From Cornus controversa (taxonomy: Eukaryota; Streptophyta; Magnoliopsida; Cornales; Cornaceae), in assembly GCA_026545225.1 (NCBI GenBank), contig CM048845.1, positions 51,064,033 to 51,128,032 on the forward strand: 64,000 nt of DNA, in the 5' to 3' direction. A program made the translations under genes and the position numbers. Below are positions 21,646 to 33,034 of the stretch, in pieces (positions within the stretch are counted from its first letter, which is position 1; each line of letters starts with the position of its first letter). The notes below the pieces were generated by a model. The model did not search any database, was not told the DNA's origin, and was given only the letters and a program-made list of their open reading frames with translations.

Positions 21646-21956
21646 AAAAAGGGGGAGATGATACTGTTATATGCATATGACATGATATGAGGTTCTTTGA
21701 CAAAGGGGGAGATATTTTTTTAAGGGGGAGATATATATGATTATATTTCTTTATTAAGCTTTTCACAGGTTGTGTTGTTTAAGAGATGTGCAGGTACAAC
21801 AGGTTTTTACTAACCGTCTTGAACACACAAGTAAAGCTTCTGATGATCAGTTCTATATTTCTGTGTATTTGGGCAAATTTGTAATCTAATTTTTCCAATG
21901 GGTTAGGTTATTGATTGTCTAAGTGGTTTTGTCACGAAATTGCCAAAGGGGGAGAT
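21646..21956 (+). other. Cluster of four polypurine-tract-like motifs
   Basis: AAGGGGGAGAT occurs near 21649, 21704, 21722 and 21946. The last abuts the 3' LTR at 21957 and is the functional polypurine tract by position. The related element at 62472-62790 keeps the cluster in reverse orientation in part-degenerate form. Confidence 0.85.
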
Positions 21957-23152
21957 TGTGACATATAAATTTGTAATTGGCATATTTTGGTGATCAAAAC
22001 CTGAATGATCGAGTTGTAAGTTTCATGATATTTTATGTAACCGATCATCGACATCTTCGAGCTGACACTCAAGTGCATAGAAGCCGACAAATCAGTTAGA
22101 ACACCATATAGTACAGGTAAGTATGGTGAGGACACTCTGCACTTTTTAGTTCCGAGCCTATTTTGAAAAACCAGGGGTTAAATGAAAAGTTTAGGGTTTT
22201 TCAAAGTAGGACCGGTCCCCAATATTTAGGACCGGTCCAACTTTTCTCGGTAAGATGGGTTCTGCAGGTTTTCAAAAAGTCCCACCGGTCCTATTTATTT
22301 GGCACCGGTCCAACTTAGCCTATTCCAAATAGGAAATAAATTTTGACGAAAATTCTGATTCCTATTGGGTTTGAAACTTCTAGGAAAGTTCTATTTTGGT
22401 ATTTAACTTCTTTTCCAAGTAGAATTAGGACTTCCTTGCCTATATATATGTATCCATATTTTCTCTACAAGAGTGTGAAAAAGAAGCCCTGAAATATTAG
22501 TTTTAAAGAGAGAAAGTATATACATAATAATTAGGGTTTATATATTTTTAAGAACACACATCTATACTACACGAGTGATTTTTAGGATGGTGTTCTACTT
22601 CTGATTAGCTGCTCAGAGACTGCATCAAATCTATTTGCTGATCAGAACATTGGATTGAAGGTTCTTCGCTTGCTTGCTTGCTGAGGAAGAAAGGTGACCA
22701 GATTGCACTACGAAGGGAACAAAATACTTGCTGAGTATTTTGGTTCTTCCAGCAACCTTTCTGTAAGGGTGGTGACGTTAGCCGGAAGTCTGCAGCAGTT
22801 GGACGTGTTGTCGCAATCATAAGCCTGAGGTGTTCCGCATCAGATCCTTGACAGAGTGAAGAGGGGTGTGAGACTGAGACAGAGTCTGTTGTACTTTGCT
22901 TCATCATAGTGAATTGGTTCCCTGAGGCGTGCCGCCTCCCTCCGTGGTTTTTCCCGCCTTGGGTTTCCACGTATATCTGGTGCATTCTTTTCTTTACTTG
23001 CACTTTACTTATTTGCTTGCTTTAATTGTTTAATTAATTGGACTTAAAATTGAATTAATTAAAAATTAAGCAAACGAGCAAGTGATCCTATTCACCCCCC
23101 CTCTAGGTTCTAAAATACTTTTCGCAACCGCTTCCGCACCGCGCAACTCACA
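21957..23152 (+). repeat. 3' LTR of the pol-less copia-type element
   Basis: 1196 bp, nearly identical to 15452-16647, with ACCGGT sites at 22209-22307. It is followed directly by the target duplication AATTC. Confidence 0.95.
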
Positions 23153-23167
23153 AATTCTTGGGTAACA
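23153..23167 (+). mobile_element. Solo LTR, terminal part
   Basis: AATTC (target duplication of the nested element) then ttgggtaaca, completing the LTR interrupted at 15451. The CA end is at 23167. Confidence 0.6.
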
Positions 23168-24540
23168 TGATCTATTTAATTGTAGCTACCCTCTCCATCT
23201 TAAAACTTAAAACAAACCCAATAGAAAATGATGTGAACAGTTTTTATTATTCGACAATTATTGAAATAAATACGACTCTAATTGTTCGCACAAAATTATG
23301 ATCACCACACTAGAATTATGTGGGACCAACCTTATTTTCTATTTCAATGAAAATATTATATTACAGTTAAAGTTAAATGTAATGTTTTAAACTTCACTAT
23401 ACATATTTTAGATGTGATTTTTTGGGGAATTGTTTGATATATCTAATTTATAATTAAATTAAAATTTTACAAAAAATATATATAAAAAGAATAAAAATGA
23501 TATTGTTAGAAAATAAAATGAATAAAGATATAGACTTCAAAAAGGTAATTAATAGTAGAGTACAATAAAATAATAATAATAATAAAGTAAGTCTATTATT
23601 ATTATAAATGAAAAATCTGTATAGAAGTAGTTGGAATACACAACATAGCAGACTGAAAAGAAAAAAAGTGTAGCAAAGTCTTCAACTAAGTCTCCAAAAA
23701 TCAATTCCAAATTATGTCCACAAAATGTAAACTAAGGATCTCCAAATTTTTCTTTGGCAATCAATCTAGGCAAAGAAAAAAAAAGTACACAGAGAGTTGA
23801 GAGAGAAAGAGTGGACTCCACAGTAGAAATAATATGTTATTTGTGTGATTTCTCACTGATATTTATCAAAATTAATTTATGGATCTCATATAAGGCCACA
23901 GATGCATAAATCACAGTGGCTGTCACATGGGAGGATTTCTCGAATTTTTTCCATTTGAACATATTGGACCAAAACACAGAATTTATCCCCTAAACTACAA
24001 CATATTTTCATTTACATAGAGAAGGCAATATGTTTGCTTGGCCGCACTACCCAAAACACCCGCCCATCTGCTACACACACATGCACACAAAAGGAGAAAG
24101 AAAAGAAGATGGAAAAGGAAGGAGATATGACATATTTCCATCTCCATGGCACAACATTTTCTCTACCCGAAAGTGACAAACACAGAGACAATCCAACCAA
24201 TAAACCAATCAAAAATAGAAAACTTAAAAAAGCAAAAGCTGCAAACTCACACCAACCCGAAGCACCATTGAAGCACCACCAAAGTTTTTTGTTGATAACG
24301 AAAGTGTAACTAATGAAAATAAAAATAATCAACAACAATCTAGATTTAAACAATATTACAAAAATCTTATCTATAAGCACTAATGAAATAATACACTAAT
24401 GAAATAAGTATAGCACAAACCAAGGAATGGGAAGGCATCACTCTACAGAAACAATCACAACAACCAATTAAACCATAGCCAGAGACATCTGGGTAACTCT
24501 TAGATCTGCTACTCCACCACTCACACCTGTAAAGATAAAA
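23168..24540. other. AT-rich spacer, no gene recognised
   Basis: Low-complexity AT sequence with short TAA/ATT runs around 23570-23600. Short ORFs near 24012-24380 on both strands have no recognisable domain. Confidence 0.5.
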
Positions 24541-24544
24541 TTCA

Positions 24545-25190
24545 TTCACATTTGTATGGGGCTCGGCATAGGAGCTTTGGCAGTAGCGACACTTCGGACG
24601 GCGGAGTAATTAGTGGATCTGGTGGGGAAGTCGACCGGTGGGGAGAGAAAGGGGACACAGAGAGGGTGGGGAGCAACTATGGTGGTACAACGACTCTTCT
24701 TCCAACATTTGTGATTGTTGATTCGATCCCGGTGAAGACCATTGCAATGAAATCATAAACTGACCTCACCTACACTTTTTTGATCTGGAGAAAATGACAC
24801 GTACAAGCTCGGTGAGGTCATCAGAGGGCTCAGATTTGCCTGTAGATGAGCTGATCGATATGCCTCCCAAGGTATGTGGCGCCATCGATCTGAGATCGTG
24901 TTCGGCGAGGTCACTGGATAAATTGGATCTGCTACCCTTGTAGGTGCATCGAGAGGGATCTGGCCATTCAAGAACAACTCATCACCGTCAACGTACTCGA
25001 AGGAGTGCCGGCGAGGGGTGGGCCACGGCTGGGGCTGAACCTCCATGGTCGTTCACTCTCGCACACGAACCGGTTCGTGGCCATCAGAGTCCAAGGAGCG
25101 CCGCAAGGGGTGGGCCACGGCTGGGGTTGAACCTCCGTGCTCGTTCGCTCTCACATATGAACCGGTTTGTGGCCATCAGAGTCCCCGATG
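24545..25190. other. GC-richer island with a 93-bp tandem duplication, possibly a captured gene fragment
   Basis: Sharply higher GC than the flanks. A 97-codon minus frame (24753-25046) includes HSFEYVDGDELFLNGQI, which looks coding but which I cannot assign. 25000-25092 and 25093-25184 are diverged tandem copies (shared 'ggggtgggccacggctgggg', 'gtggccatcagagtcc'). Flanking AT-rich repeat-like sequence (25380-25590, similar to 12370-12460) is compatible with a transposon carrying a host fragment. Confidence 0.35.
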
Positions 25191-25635
25191 ACAAAGTGAG
25201 TATTGGATCAACAATATATCAAAAAAAAGGAGAGAGAAGAGAGAGTGATCTGGATCAAAGATATAACCAAAAGATAGAGATATAAAATAGGAGAGAGGAG
25301 AGAGAGAGAGATAAAAGAGGAGAGTGAAAGTGGAAGATTGTAATATAGGAAATAGTGGGGTGGGTTAATAATGAGATAGATATGATGTTTAAATTTGAAT
25401 TTAGGTGGGAGTGAGTTGGTGTATGTTTAAATTTGAATTTGGGTGGGAGTGAATCGTGACCGTTGATTGAAGATAGGAATAATAATTTTAGACCGTAGAT
25501 AGACATAGATATTTTGAACCGTTAGATGAGTTTTTTAAACATTTTTGACCATTAGATGATGAAATTATTTTGGAGGGAAATTCAAATACAAAGCTGAAAT
25601 GTAATATAGATATATATATATATATATAATAGTAG

Positions 25636-26010
25636 TAAGTTTGACTTGATTGATACCTGGTAGTCTCCCAACTAATTCCGTGATGTGGTCGTCATAAGGT
25701 TGATTAAATCTCAAAGAAAATTGCTGGAGGAATAAACAAACAACATCTAAAGTTCGGATCAAAGTTGCGCTTACACTTTTTGGATAATTAAGTGAGAGAA
25801 ACAATAATAAAAGATAACAACAGATATAGACATTGATTGAAGACTATAAAACCAATATATATAGAATAAATTATGGGACCAAAATTTGGACAGAAGCGAG
25901 AGAATCAAACCTTGCGCACACGTGAATCTGTCCAGTACCTAAGGATGTATTTGCAGAAAGTTAGTAATGGAGAGAAATTTTTGTGCGCAAATGACAAAAA
26001 GCACCAAGCC
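25636..26010 (-). pseudogene. Fragment of an NBS-family gene (3' exons and introns)
   Basis: Aligns over about 370 bp with 37970-38335, the region downstream of the NB-ARC exon. On the minus strand it keeps the short-exon peptide FNQPYDDHITELVG (FNQPFDDITIELVG in the 38-kb copy) and the microexon sequence, but the microexon donor is changed (CG instead of GT). No NB-ARC exon lies upstream (higher coordinates), where a TRIM element sits instead. Confidence 0.65.
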
Positions 26011-26118
26011 GATGTGATAATATTTTGAAAAACCTAGATTTAAGTGATCAAAATTAAAGATAATTGTTCTATAGTGACCATAAAGTTACAAAAAGACAAA
26101 TAATTACCAATTGTAAAA

Positions 26119-26368
26119 TGTAGTAACCCTTGTGGACGGGTGTGAGTGGGCGGGTGCGAAGACAGACACTGGGCTGAGCTACCACACTGACAGGGTGCAG
26201 GGTGCTCAATCCCACATCGCTTGGGTGTGGAAAAGGGGATGTGCTTATATGTAGTATGTTCTCTTCAAATGGTATGAGGCCTTTTGGGATAAAACCTAAG
26301 AGCAAAACCGTGCGGGCTCAGGCCCAAAGCGGACAATATCATACCATGTGTTGGAGCGGGGTATTACA
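26119..26368 (+). repeat. 5' LTR of the TRIM
   Basis: 250 bp, TG...CA, followed by gt and the primer-binding site. Confidence 0.95.
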
Positions 26369-26438
26369 GTTGGTATCAGAGCCTGAACCCAGCCGGAGGT
26401 GTGCCGACGAGGACGTCGAGCCTCGTAGGGGGGTGGAT

Positions 26439-26688
26439 TGTAGTAACCCTTGTGGACGGGTGTGAGTGGGCGGGTGCGAAGACAGACACTGGGCTGAGCT
26501 ACCACACTGACAGGGTGCAGGGTGCTCAATCCCACATCGCCTGGGTGTGGAAAAGGGGATGTGCTTATATGTAGTATGTTCTCTTCAAATGGTATGAGGC
26601 CTTTTGGGATAAAACCTAAGAGCAAAACCGTGCGGGCTCAGGCCCAAAGCGGACAATATCATACCATGTGTTGGAGCGGGGTATTACA
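26439..26688 (+). repeat. 3' LTR of the TRIM
   Basis: 250 bp, preceded directly by the polypurine tract and followed by TAAAA. Confidence 0.95.
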
Positions 26689-26889
26689 TAAAAGGGTTGC
26701 GATATGCGCACTCCCATTTTCTACGTTTGCATTCCCATCTTAGAAGAAATGTCACTTCTAACCTTTACTTCACATATGAATGATTAACTTTTTTTTCAAA
26801 ATACTAAACTACCTTTCAGACATCTTCTTTGTCTCTTATTTTTAATGTTTTTTGTCTCTTTCAATCGAATCCAAAAAAAATACTCAAAA

Positions 26890-27450
26890 AAAAAAATTCT
26901 CTCTTTTTACGAGACCCAAAAAATGTTATTTATGTTAATAAATTAATTTTTTTAACAAGACCAAAATATATATAGATATATATCAGTTGAAGAAATTATA
27001 TCTTTTGTTATGAGATAAAAAAAATATCTCTGTTAAATAAATTATTTCTTTTGGTAGGAATTAAAAATTAAAAAGTACCCAAAAAATAGTTATGCATGTT
27101 AAATAAATTCTCTCTTGACACGACCCAAAAAAAAATATATAAAATTTTTTATTCTTGTTGAATAAGCTATATACATCAAGAGTACCCCAAAAAAAAAATT
27201 ATCATTATTGAATAAATTATATCTTTTGATAGGTTCAAAAAAAGAAATTATCTCTATTGAATAAATTATCTCTATTGCAAGAAACCCAAAGAAAAAATTA
27301 ATTTTGTTGAATAAATTATCCATTTTGAGAAGACAAAAAAAAAACTATGAACAAGTTATCTCTTTTGACAAGATTAAAAAAAAAAAGTAGTGAAGAAAGT
27401 AAAAAAGGTAAAATAAATTATCTCTTTCGATAAGACTAAAAACAAAAACA
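26890..27450. repeat. Degenerate AT-rich minisatellite
   Basis: Roughly ten imperfect units of about 45-60 bp with the theme 'gttgaataaattatctcttttga.aagaccc' followed by an A-run. The theme is visible near 27000, 27040, 27100, 27200, 27250, 27300, 27350 and 27410. 23168-26118 shows nothing similar. Confidence 0.7.
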
Positions 27451-28007
27451 TAATAAAGAAACTAAAGAAGGAAAAAAAATAGTTTAACTTTAAAGTATAA
27501 AGGGTGGTTGTGGTATAATGAAATAAGGGGTGATGTATTAATTAGTTTATAGACCTTCTTGTCATCTTCTTTTAAAAAAAAAGATAAGTGGAGTGCAATT
27601 GTAGAAAAGAGGAGTGCCGCCTCCCATTCTAAAACTATATTACTCTTTAGTGATCAATTTAGCTCAATTACAAAAATACCCTTCCCCCATCTCTTATTCC
27701 CTCAACTGAAAAATTGCCTATACATACCACTGCATATACTGTGTATATCAAATACTAATAATATAAATATGGTGAATCTAAATTCTATAAAAAACTTCAA
27801 ATCATTCATTTTTTTTAACTTTCCCTCATATGATACTTATCCATTATTACATTTTTTTAACTTTTCCTCACATAGTACTTATTCATTATTAACTCTCTAT
27901 TGTTCAATTGAACTTTTAAATATGATGAATATACATTGAAAATTTATGTAATTTTGAACTATTGGCCTCAACTGTATATCTCAATAAAATACAATCAAAA
28001 CTCTAAC

Positions 28008-28050
<43 letters not shown>

Positions 28051-28074
28051 AGCAAAAGGACCCAAAACTCCCAT

Positions 28075-28270
28075 GAATACAGTACTATCACAACAATACC
28101 CATAAATTAAATTTGACAAGAAAATAATAATCTACTACTGCAAAAATGAAAAGCCACACAAATCACAAATGAGAAGCAAAGAATACAGTACTATCACAAC
28201 AATACCCATAAATTAAATTTGACAAGAAAATAATAATCTACTACTGCAAAAATGAAAAGCCACACAAATC

Positions 28271-28276
<6 letters not shown>
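28075..28276. repeat. Perfect 96-bp direct duplication between TA microsatellites
   Basis: 28075-28170 and 28181-28276 are identical by eye and separated by 10 bp. TA runs lie immediately before (28018-28046) and after (28277-28304). It is a recent local duplication. Confidence 0.95.
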
Positions 28277-28304
<28 letters not shown>

Positions 28305-28308
<4 letters not shown>

Positions 28309-30064
28309 CCTTTAAGAAAACTATAATGCTAACAACAAATGGTATTGTCTGCAAAAAAAAATAGCACAAATTAAAAAGGAATGCAATCAAACCATTAATG
28401 CTGGCTTTCATTTGTTATAAAAAATAAAATTATGTCTAAACCACAACCAATAACCAACATATAAAGAAGAAAACTGCAGGGAGATGCTGATTATATCTAT
28501 TCACTAAATAAAGTTAACCATCTTGCTTTTCTTGACTACAGAGAAACTGAATAAAAAGAAAAATACAAACAGAACATTAGACTATAACAAAATAATAATA
28601 ATAATAATAATTACTAAACTAAACTTGAAAAATGACAAATGCTTCATCAAATTAAATTTTCCATTTCAAATATAAAGCAAAATAAAAATTAAAAATGGAT
28701 GAGATCAGAACTCCTCTTTTCATTCTTTTTCCTTAGTTTGTCATGAAACAAAACAAACAAAGATTTGACATATGCACAGTTGTTAAAGGGGGACAATGTA
28801 CATAAAGAAACAATATAAAAAAAGTGATATACAACTCAATAAACAACAGATCTAGAATTTTCTCTTTTGAAGCCTGATTTTTAGAGTCTTTCATAGTCGC
28901 AAATCAGCTTTTGAAACTTTACTTGTTGCTCTGAAATTGTTGAAGCGTATATATGTGAGTGTACTTTATTCATGTTTTGAGTGGGCATGAGTTACTGTTG
29001 TATCAGAATTTGGCACAGGTTCATACTAGGATTTTCATATTAGTCTGCTAAAGAGATCATTAAGTTAATTGAGGGCTTTCTTGCTGTCAAAAGTAAGGGA
29101 AAGCTAACTTGGATTCCATGGAGTAGAGCTTGCCAATCTAGTCATCATTGATTAAAGTAACCTGAATCACTTTGTATACATCTTATTTGATTGTTGCACA
29201 TTACTTGGGTAGACTTAGCAGAATTGAGGAGAATGATGTTGTCACAAAGCACAGTGAACTTATGATAACTTGGTTGAAGATCTTACAAGTAATTTGTGCT
29301 GAATTCAAACTTTGAGTACTTAAATGGATTTAATTTTGTATTCATTGAATTGTACTTCATTCAATTCTTGTAGTCTAAGCGTAGGGTTGGCTCTCGCTTC
29401 AAGTTTAGGATTTTGTGAAGGGGAGATAACATGATAAGTATCGGTAGAATAATATAGAAAGAAGAAAGGAAAAAAAAAAGAAAAGTGGAAGGAAGAGAGA
29501 GAAAAGGGGATCCGAGAGTTTTAAAGAGGGGGAGAGAGTGGAGAATTAGGGTATGTTGTACATAGATATAGAGAGAGAAGTTAGGAGGTAGGGGGAAGGA
29601 CTGATTTTCAATTATAGAGAAAACATTTATAAGATAGCCCAAAGGAATTAGAATCTTGACAACTCTTTCAAAACTTCAGCATAGTACTTTTATATATACT
29701 CATACATACATATATATATATATATATAAATAAAAGGGGGAAAGAGGCTCGGCTGATTTGACTGTTGTAGATAGTTCACGGTGGGGAGTGGTGGTGTGCC
29801 GACATGAGCTGGTGGATCTATTGTTGGTTGTGGTTGGAGCCGGCAGAAGGTGGTTGCTGGAAGAGGGGTTCTAGGTGGCTGTGAATTGGATGGCATCATA
29901 ATGATGGTCAGTCCATGGTGATGGGTTTTGGGCTAGTGGTGGCTAGTGGATTTCATCTGTGATAGAAATCATAGTACTGTGAGTCTTTCCATGACCAAAA
30001 TGCTCATTCAAACTCAGACACCCCTTGGGTTTGTTCTTCTTGTCGTGTATAGATTTGTGTTAAC

Positions 30065-30105
<41 letters not shown>

Positions 30106-31074
30106 AGATTTTGGTTGATTTTGTGAAATATTTAGTTGGATATTTTTTAATGGTTTGCTTTAATGTCAGAATTCTTGATATATATATATATATACATATA
30201 TATTTTGATAAGTAGTCTAATTCTTGATACTAGTTATCATACATGTTATGATTGCTATGCCTTCATGATTTTGGAGATTTTGGTTCATATGTTGGAAGTA
30301 TTTTGAAATTTATGTTGATTCTTGTTAATTATGCTCCTCCTTGATGACAGTTTTACGGGATTCAAGATGGGAGTTCATTAAAGGCTTTTATGTTTCCGAA
30401 ATTAGTGTTGTATCATGCATGAAGATCACATTCGAGTTTACTCATGCTTGTAGTACATGAACTTATTTTGTTGATTAAATGAGATCTTTTAATTGTACTG
30501 CTATTATCCACCATGGATTGATTCCTTGGATATTTATCTTTATATATTTCATCTAACACTATCATAATTAAATATATATTTTTTAAAGTCAAGTAAGATA
30601 ATCTGAATTTTTTTTTGTCCGCGCTGAATTTAAAGTTTATTTACCTTCGCTTTAAAAGTAGCCCTTTTACAACCTAGTTTTGGTTCTTTTGCATTGTCAT
30701 AAATCAGATTCATAAATTGTTTTTACTGCTAAGTAATTGCTGAGTTTTAAAATGCTTACGAACAGGTTTAAACTTCCAATCACATATTTTGCTCTAGTTA
30801 GTATACGATTACCATTTGAGCAGAAATTTGTTTTGGTTTTACTAAATAAATTTTGCTAATGTTTAGACCATAGAGATTTCTTTTGGCAATTGCATTTATG
30901 ATTAAATAATCATTGGTTGCATATATTTCATTTAGAGACTAGATTTGAGCTGAGCATCTAATTTCGTGGTATGCCTTTGATTACTTGCTGCCATTGAATA
31001 TATTTAATATTTGTGAAATAAATTGAGAACTGATTTAATAGTGTCCCTAGTAAGTGTTTTTTTTTTTGTTGATT
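28305..31074. other. AT-rich region without recognisable genes
   Basis: Contains TA microsatellites (29709-29727, 30065-30090, 30180-30200), purine-rich 29450-29600, and a slightly GC-richer patch at 29745-29950. Short ORFs are low-complexity. Composition and pyrimidine runs would fit introns or a non-coding transcript, but nothing specific is visible. Confidence 0.4.
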
Positions 31075-31497
31075 ACCGTTATAGAAAGAATAGGTTCATA
31101 TATGCAATTAAACTAATAATTTATCTCTTTTTGTAGATTGCATGTGGTCGGGATTAGCTTTTTGATCTCTTTTTGGTGCAATCCCAATGGCTATCTTTTT
31201 TGTTTCATATGGGTCTAGGATAAACTCACTTTTGTACCTTCTGTTTCACACGGGATTAGATTTATGGATCTCCCAGGTAGTATCATTGATGATGGTTACT
31301 GTTATAAAAAGAATAGGTTCATCTATACAATTTAACTAATAATTTTATTTTTTTTTGCAGATTACATGTGGTCGGGATTAGCTTTTTGATCTCTTTTTGG
31401 TGCAATCCCATTGGCTATCTTTTGTTTCATATGGGTCAAGGATAAACTCACTTTTGTACCTTTTGGTTCACATGGGATTAGATTTATGGATCTCCCA
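31075..31497. repeat. 200-bp direct duplication (31075-31275 and 31297-31497)
   Basis: The copies share 'gtggtcgggattagcttttt', 'ggtgcaatccca' and 'ttagatttatggatctccca' and are about 90% identical by eye. Each has a pyrimidine run and TGTAG or TGCAG just before ATT(G/A)CATGTGGTCGGG, resembling a splice acceptor. Confidence 0.85.
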
Positions 31498-31724
31498 TCT
31501 TCTCTATATGTATGGATCTCTTTTTGATCTTTTATTTGGAAGATGTATCGATCTTTGGATACATAATAGAATATTTTACTTTTAAATTTGTAAATATTAG
31601 TTTGGATAATTTGTTTGACATATGCTTTATATAATTTGTAAAATTTCAGGTTTGTTCAATTGGCATGTTTAATATAAGTGACATGAAAAAGTAAGTTATA
31701 AAATTATTGCTTTATTGAGAGGTA

Positions 31725-32451
31725 AAGAAAAAAAAGAATAGTGACAAAAATTTGTTGCAACTAAAGAATTTTATTTGTTGATAAATAAATACATTTGTGA
31801 CAGTTAGTTTTGTTGCAAAATATATTATTTTTAGCGACAATGTATATTTTGTCTATAATTTTTCAATTTTTAAATGAAAACGTATTTTGAATCAAATTAT
31901 ATATTTTTTTTAGTGACAAATTCAACTTTGTCGGAAATCATATTTATTTTTTAGCGACAACAAAGTTTTTGTCCCAAATATTGCCATTTTTAGAGACCAA
32001 TATAATTTTGTCGCAAATTATATTCATTTTAGCGACAAAAAAGTTTTTGTCCTAAATAGTTCCATATTTAGCGACGAATATAATTTTGTTGCAAATCATA
32101 TTTATTTTTAGCCACAAAAATGTTTTTGTCCCAAATAGTTCCATATTTAGCGACTAATTTAACTTTGTTGCGAATTATTATATATTTAGCGACAAAATTT
32201 TGGAGAAATAGTGACAAAAAATTTGTCGTGACAAAAAATTTGTCGCTAATTATCATACGTTTAGGGACAAGTAAATTTTTGTCACAAAAGCATACACTTT
32301 TTGTGACAAATTTGTGGCATAATACCTTTCGTGACGGGCTTTGGGGGACAACCTCGCGACAAAATAATTTTGTTGCTAAAAGTTATTTGCGACAAATTCC
32401 CTATGTTTAGAGAAAAAAAATTTGTGGCAAAACACCAAATATCTTGTAGTG
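31725..32451. mobile_element. Non-autonomous CACTA-like element, right terminus preserved
   Basis: The right end reads ...AAATATCTTGTAGTG (32451), the reverse complement of a CACTACAAGA terminus. The interior is a dense set of subterminal-type repeats ('ttagcgacaaa', 'tttttgtcccaaatagttcc', 'aattttgtcgc') in both orientations, as in plant CACTA elements. I could not find the left CACTA terminus, so the left boundary is approximate. Confidence 0.6.
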
Positions 32452-33034
32452 TGTCGTTGTAATCGCTAAGATTCTTCAACAACAGGTGAATCATCATTGC
32501 CGATATGTGAAAGTCCTTGAACCGAACTTGGGGTCGTCGCTACATTAATTAGTTGATGGAATAGATGGCCCCGAGTAAGTAACATGCTCATTAATATCAA
32601 TCTAGAATCCACACTTCTTTGGTTGTTTCTTCTTTTTGTTTTTCTTATTTTCCTCAGCATAATGTGGAATCCATTTTTTGTTATGCCTCAGAATTAACTA
32701 ACAGTTATCATACATAATTTTCACGTTTTCAATTGCATACAGATATTTTGCTACGTTTATCTATATGTTTAAAATTAACAATAATTAGAAGCTGAATGTT
32801 TAAAATAAATAAGACTTAAATTTCACACTGTAAAAACTTATCGAATCATCATTGTTGTAGCCACTGATCTGATTTATTTCGATCTTCTTTAAACATCCAG
32901 AGAATTTGCTAATTTTTGTTTGGAAGATTGATCAACGATTCATCATGAGTTTGAGTAGATGGAGCACCACTAAGATGTTCTTGCTAATTTTCAAGAATTT
33001 GGATCCATAGCCGACCTCCTTTAGTCTGTATTGG
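32452..33034. other. Spacer, no gene recognised
   Basis: A short minus frame (32466-32660) rich in Arg/Lys has no recognisable domain. The rest is AT-rich. Confidence 0.4.

Larger units (their letters stand above)
15452..23152 (+). mobile_element. Complete pol-less copia-type LTR retrotransposon (TR-GAG/LARD-like) with aORF
   Basis: Both LTRs are 1196 bp, starting TGTGACAT and ending ACTCACA. The primer-binding site is at 16650, the polypurine tract ends at 21956, and the target duplication AATTC flanks both ends (15447-15451, 23153-23157). By eye the LTRs differ at only three positions, so insertion was recent. The interior encodes gag (16739-18799) and an aORF (20388-21440). There is no protease, integrase, RT or RNase H between them. 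It is therefore a non-autonomous element, presumably moved by a related complete element. Confidence 0.93.
26119..26688 (+). mobile_element. Complete TRIM (terminal-repeat retrotransposon in miniature)
   Basis: Two 250-bp LTRs (26119-26368 and 26439-26688; one difference by eye, T/C near 26222/26542), each starting TGTAGTAACCC and ending GTATTACA. A 70-bp interior holds only a Met-type primer-binding site (TGGTATCAGAGC, 26371-26382) and a polypurine tract (AGGGGGGTGGAT, 26427-26438). The target duplication TAAAA is on both sides. The LTR words 'cccacatcg' and 'cccaaagcggacaatatc' are typical of the widespread angiosperm TRIM group. ORFs crossing it are not genes. Confidence 0.95.

Noticed and set aside
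26119..26368. Cassandra-type TRIM with 5S rRNA promoter
   Set aside because: No 5S-like internal promoter boxes visible in the LTR.
26202..26743. Proteins encoded across the TRIM
   Set aside because: The frames repeat because the LTRs repeat; the element is non-coding by structure.
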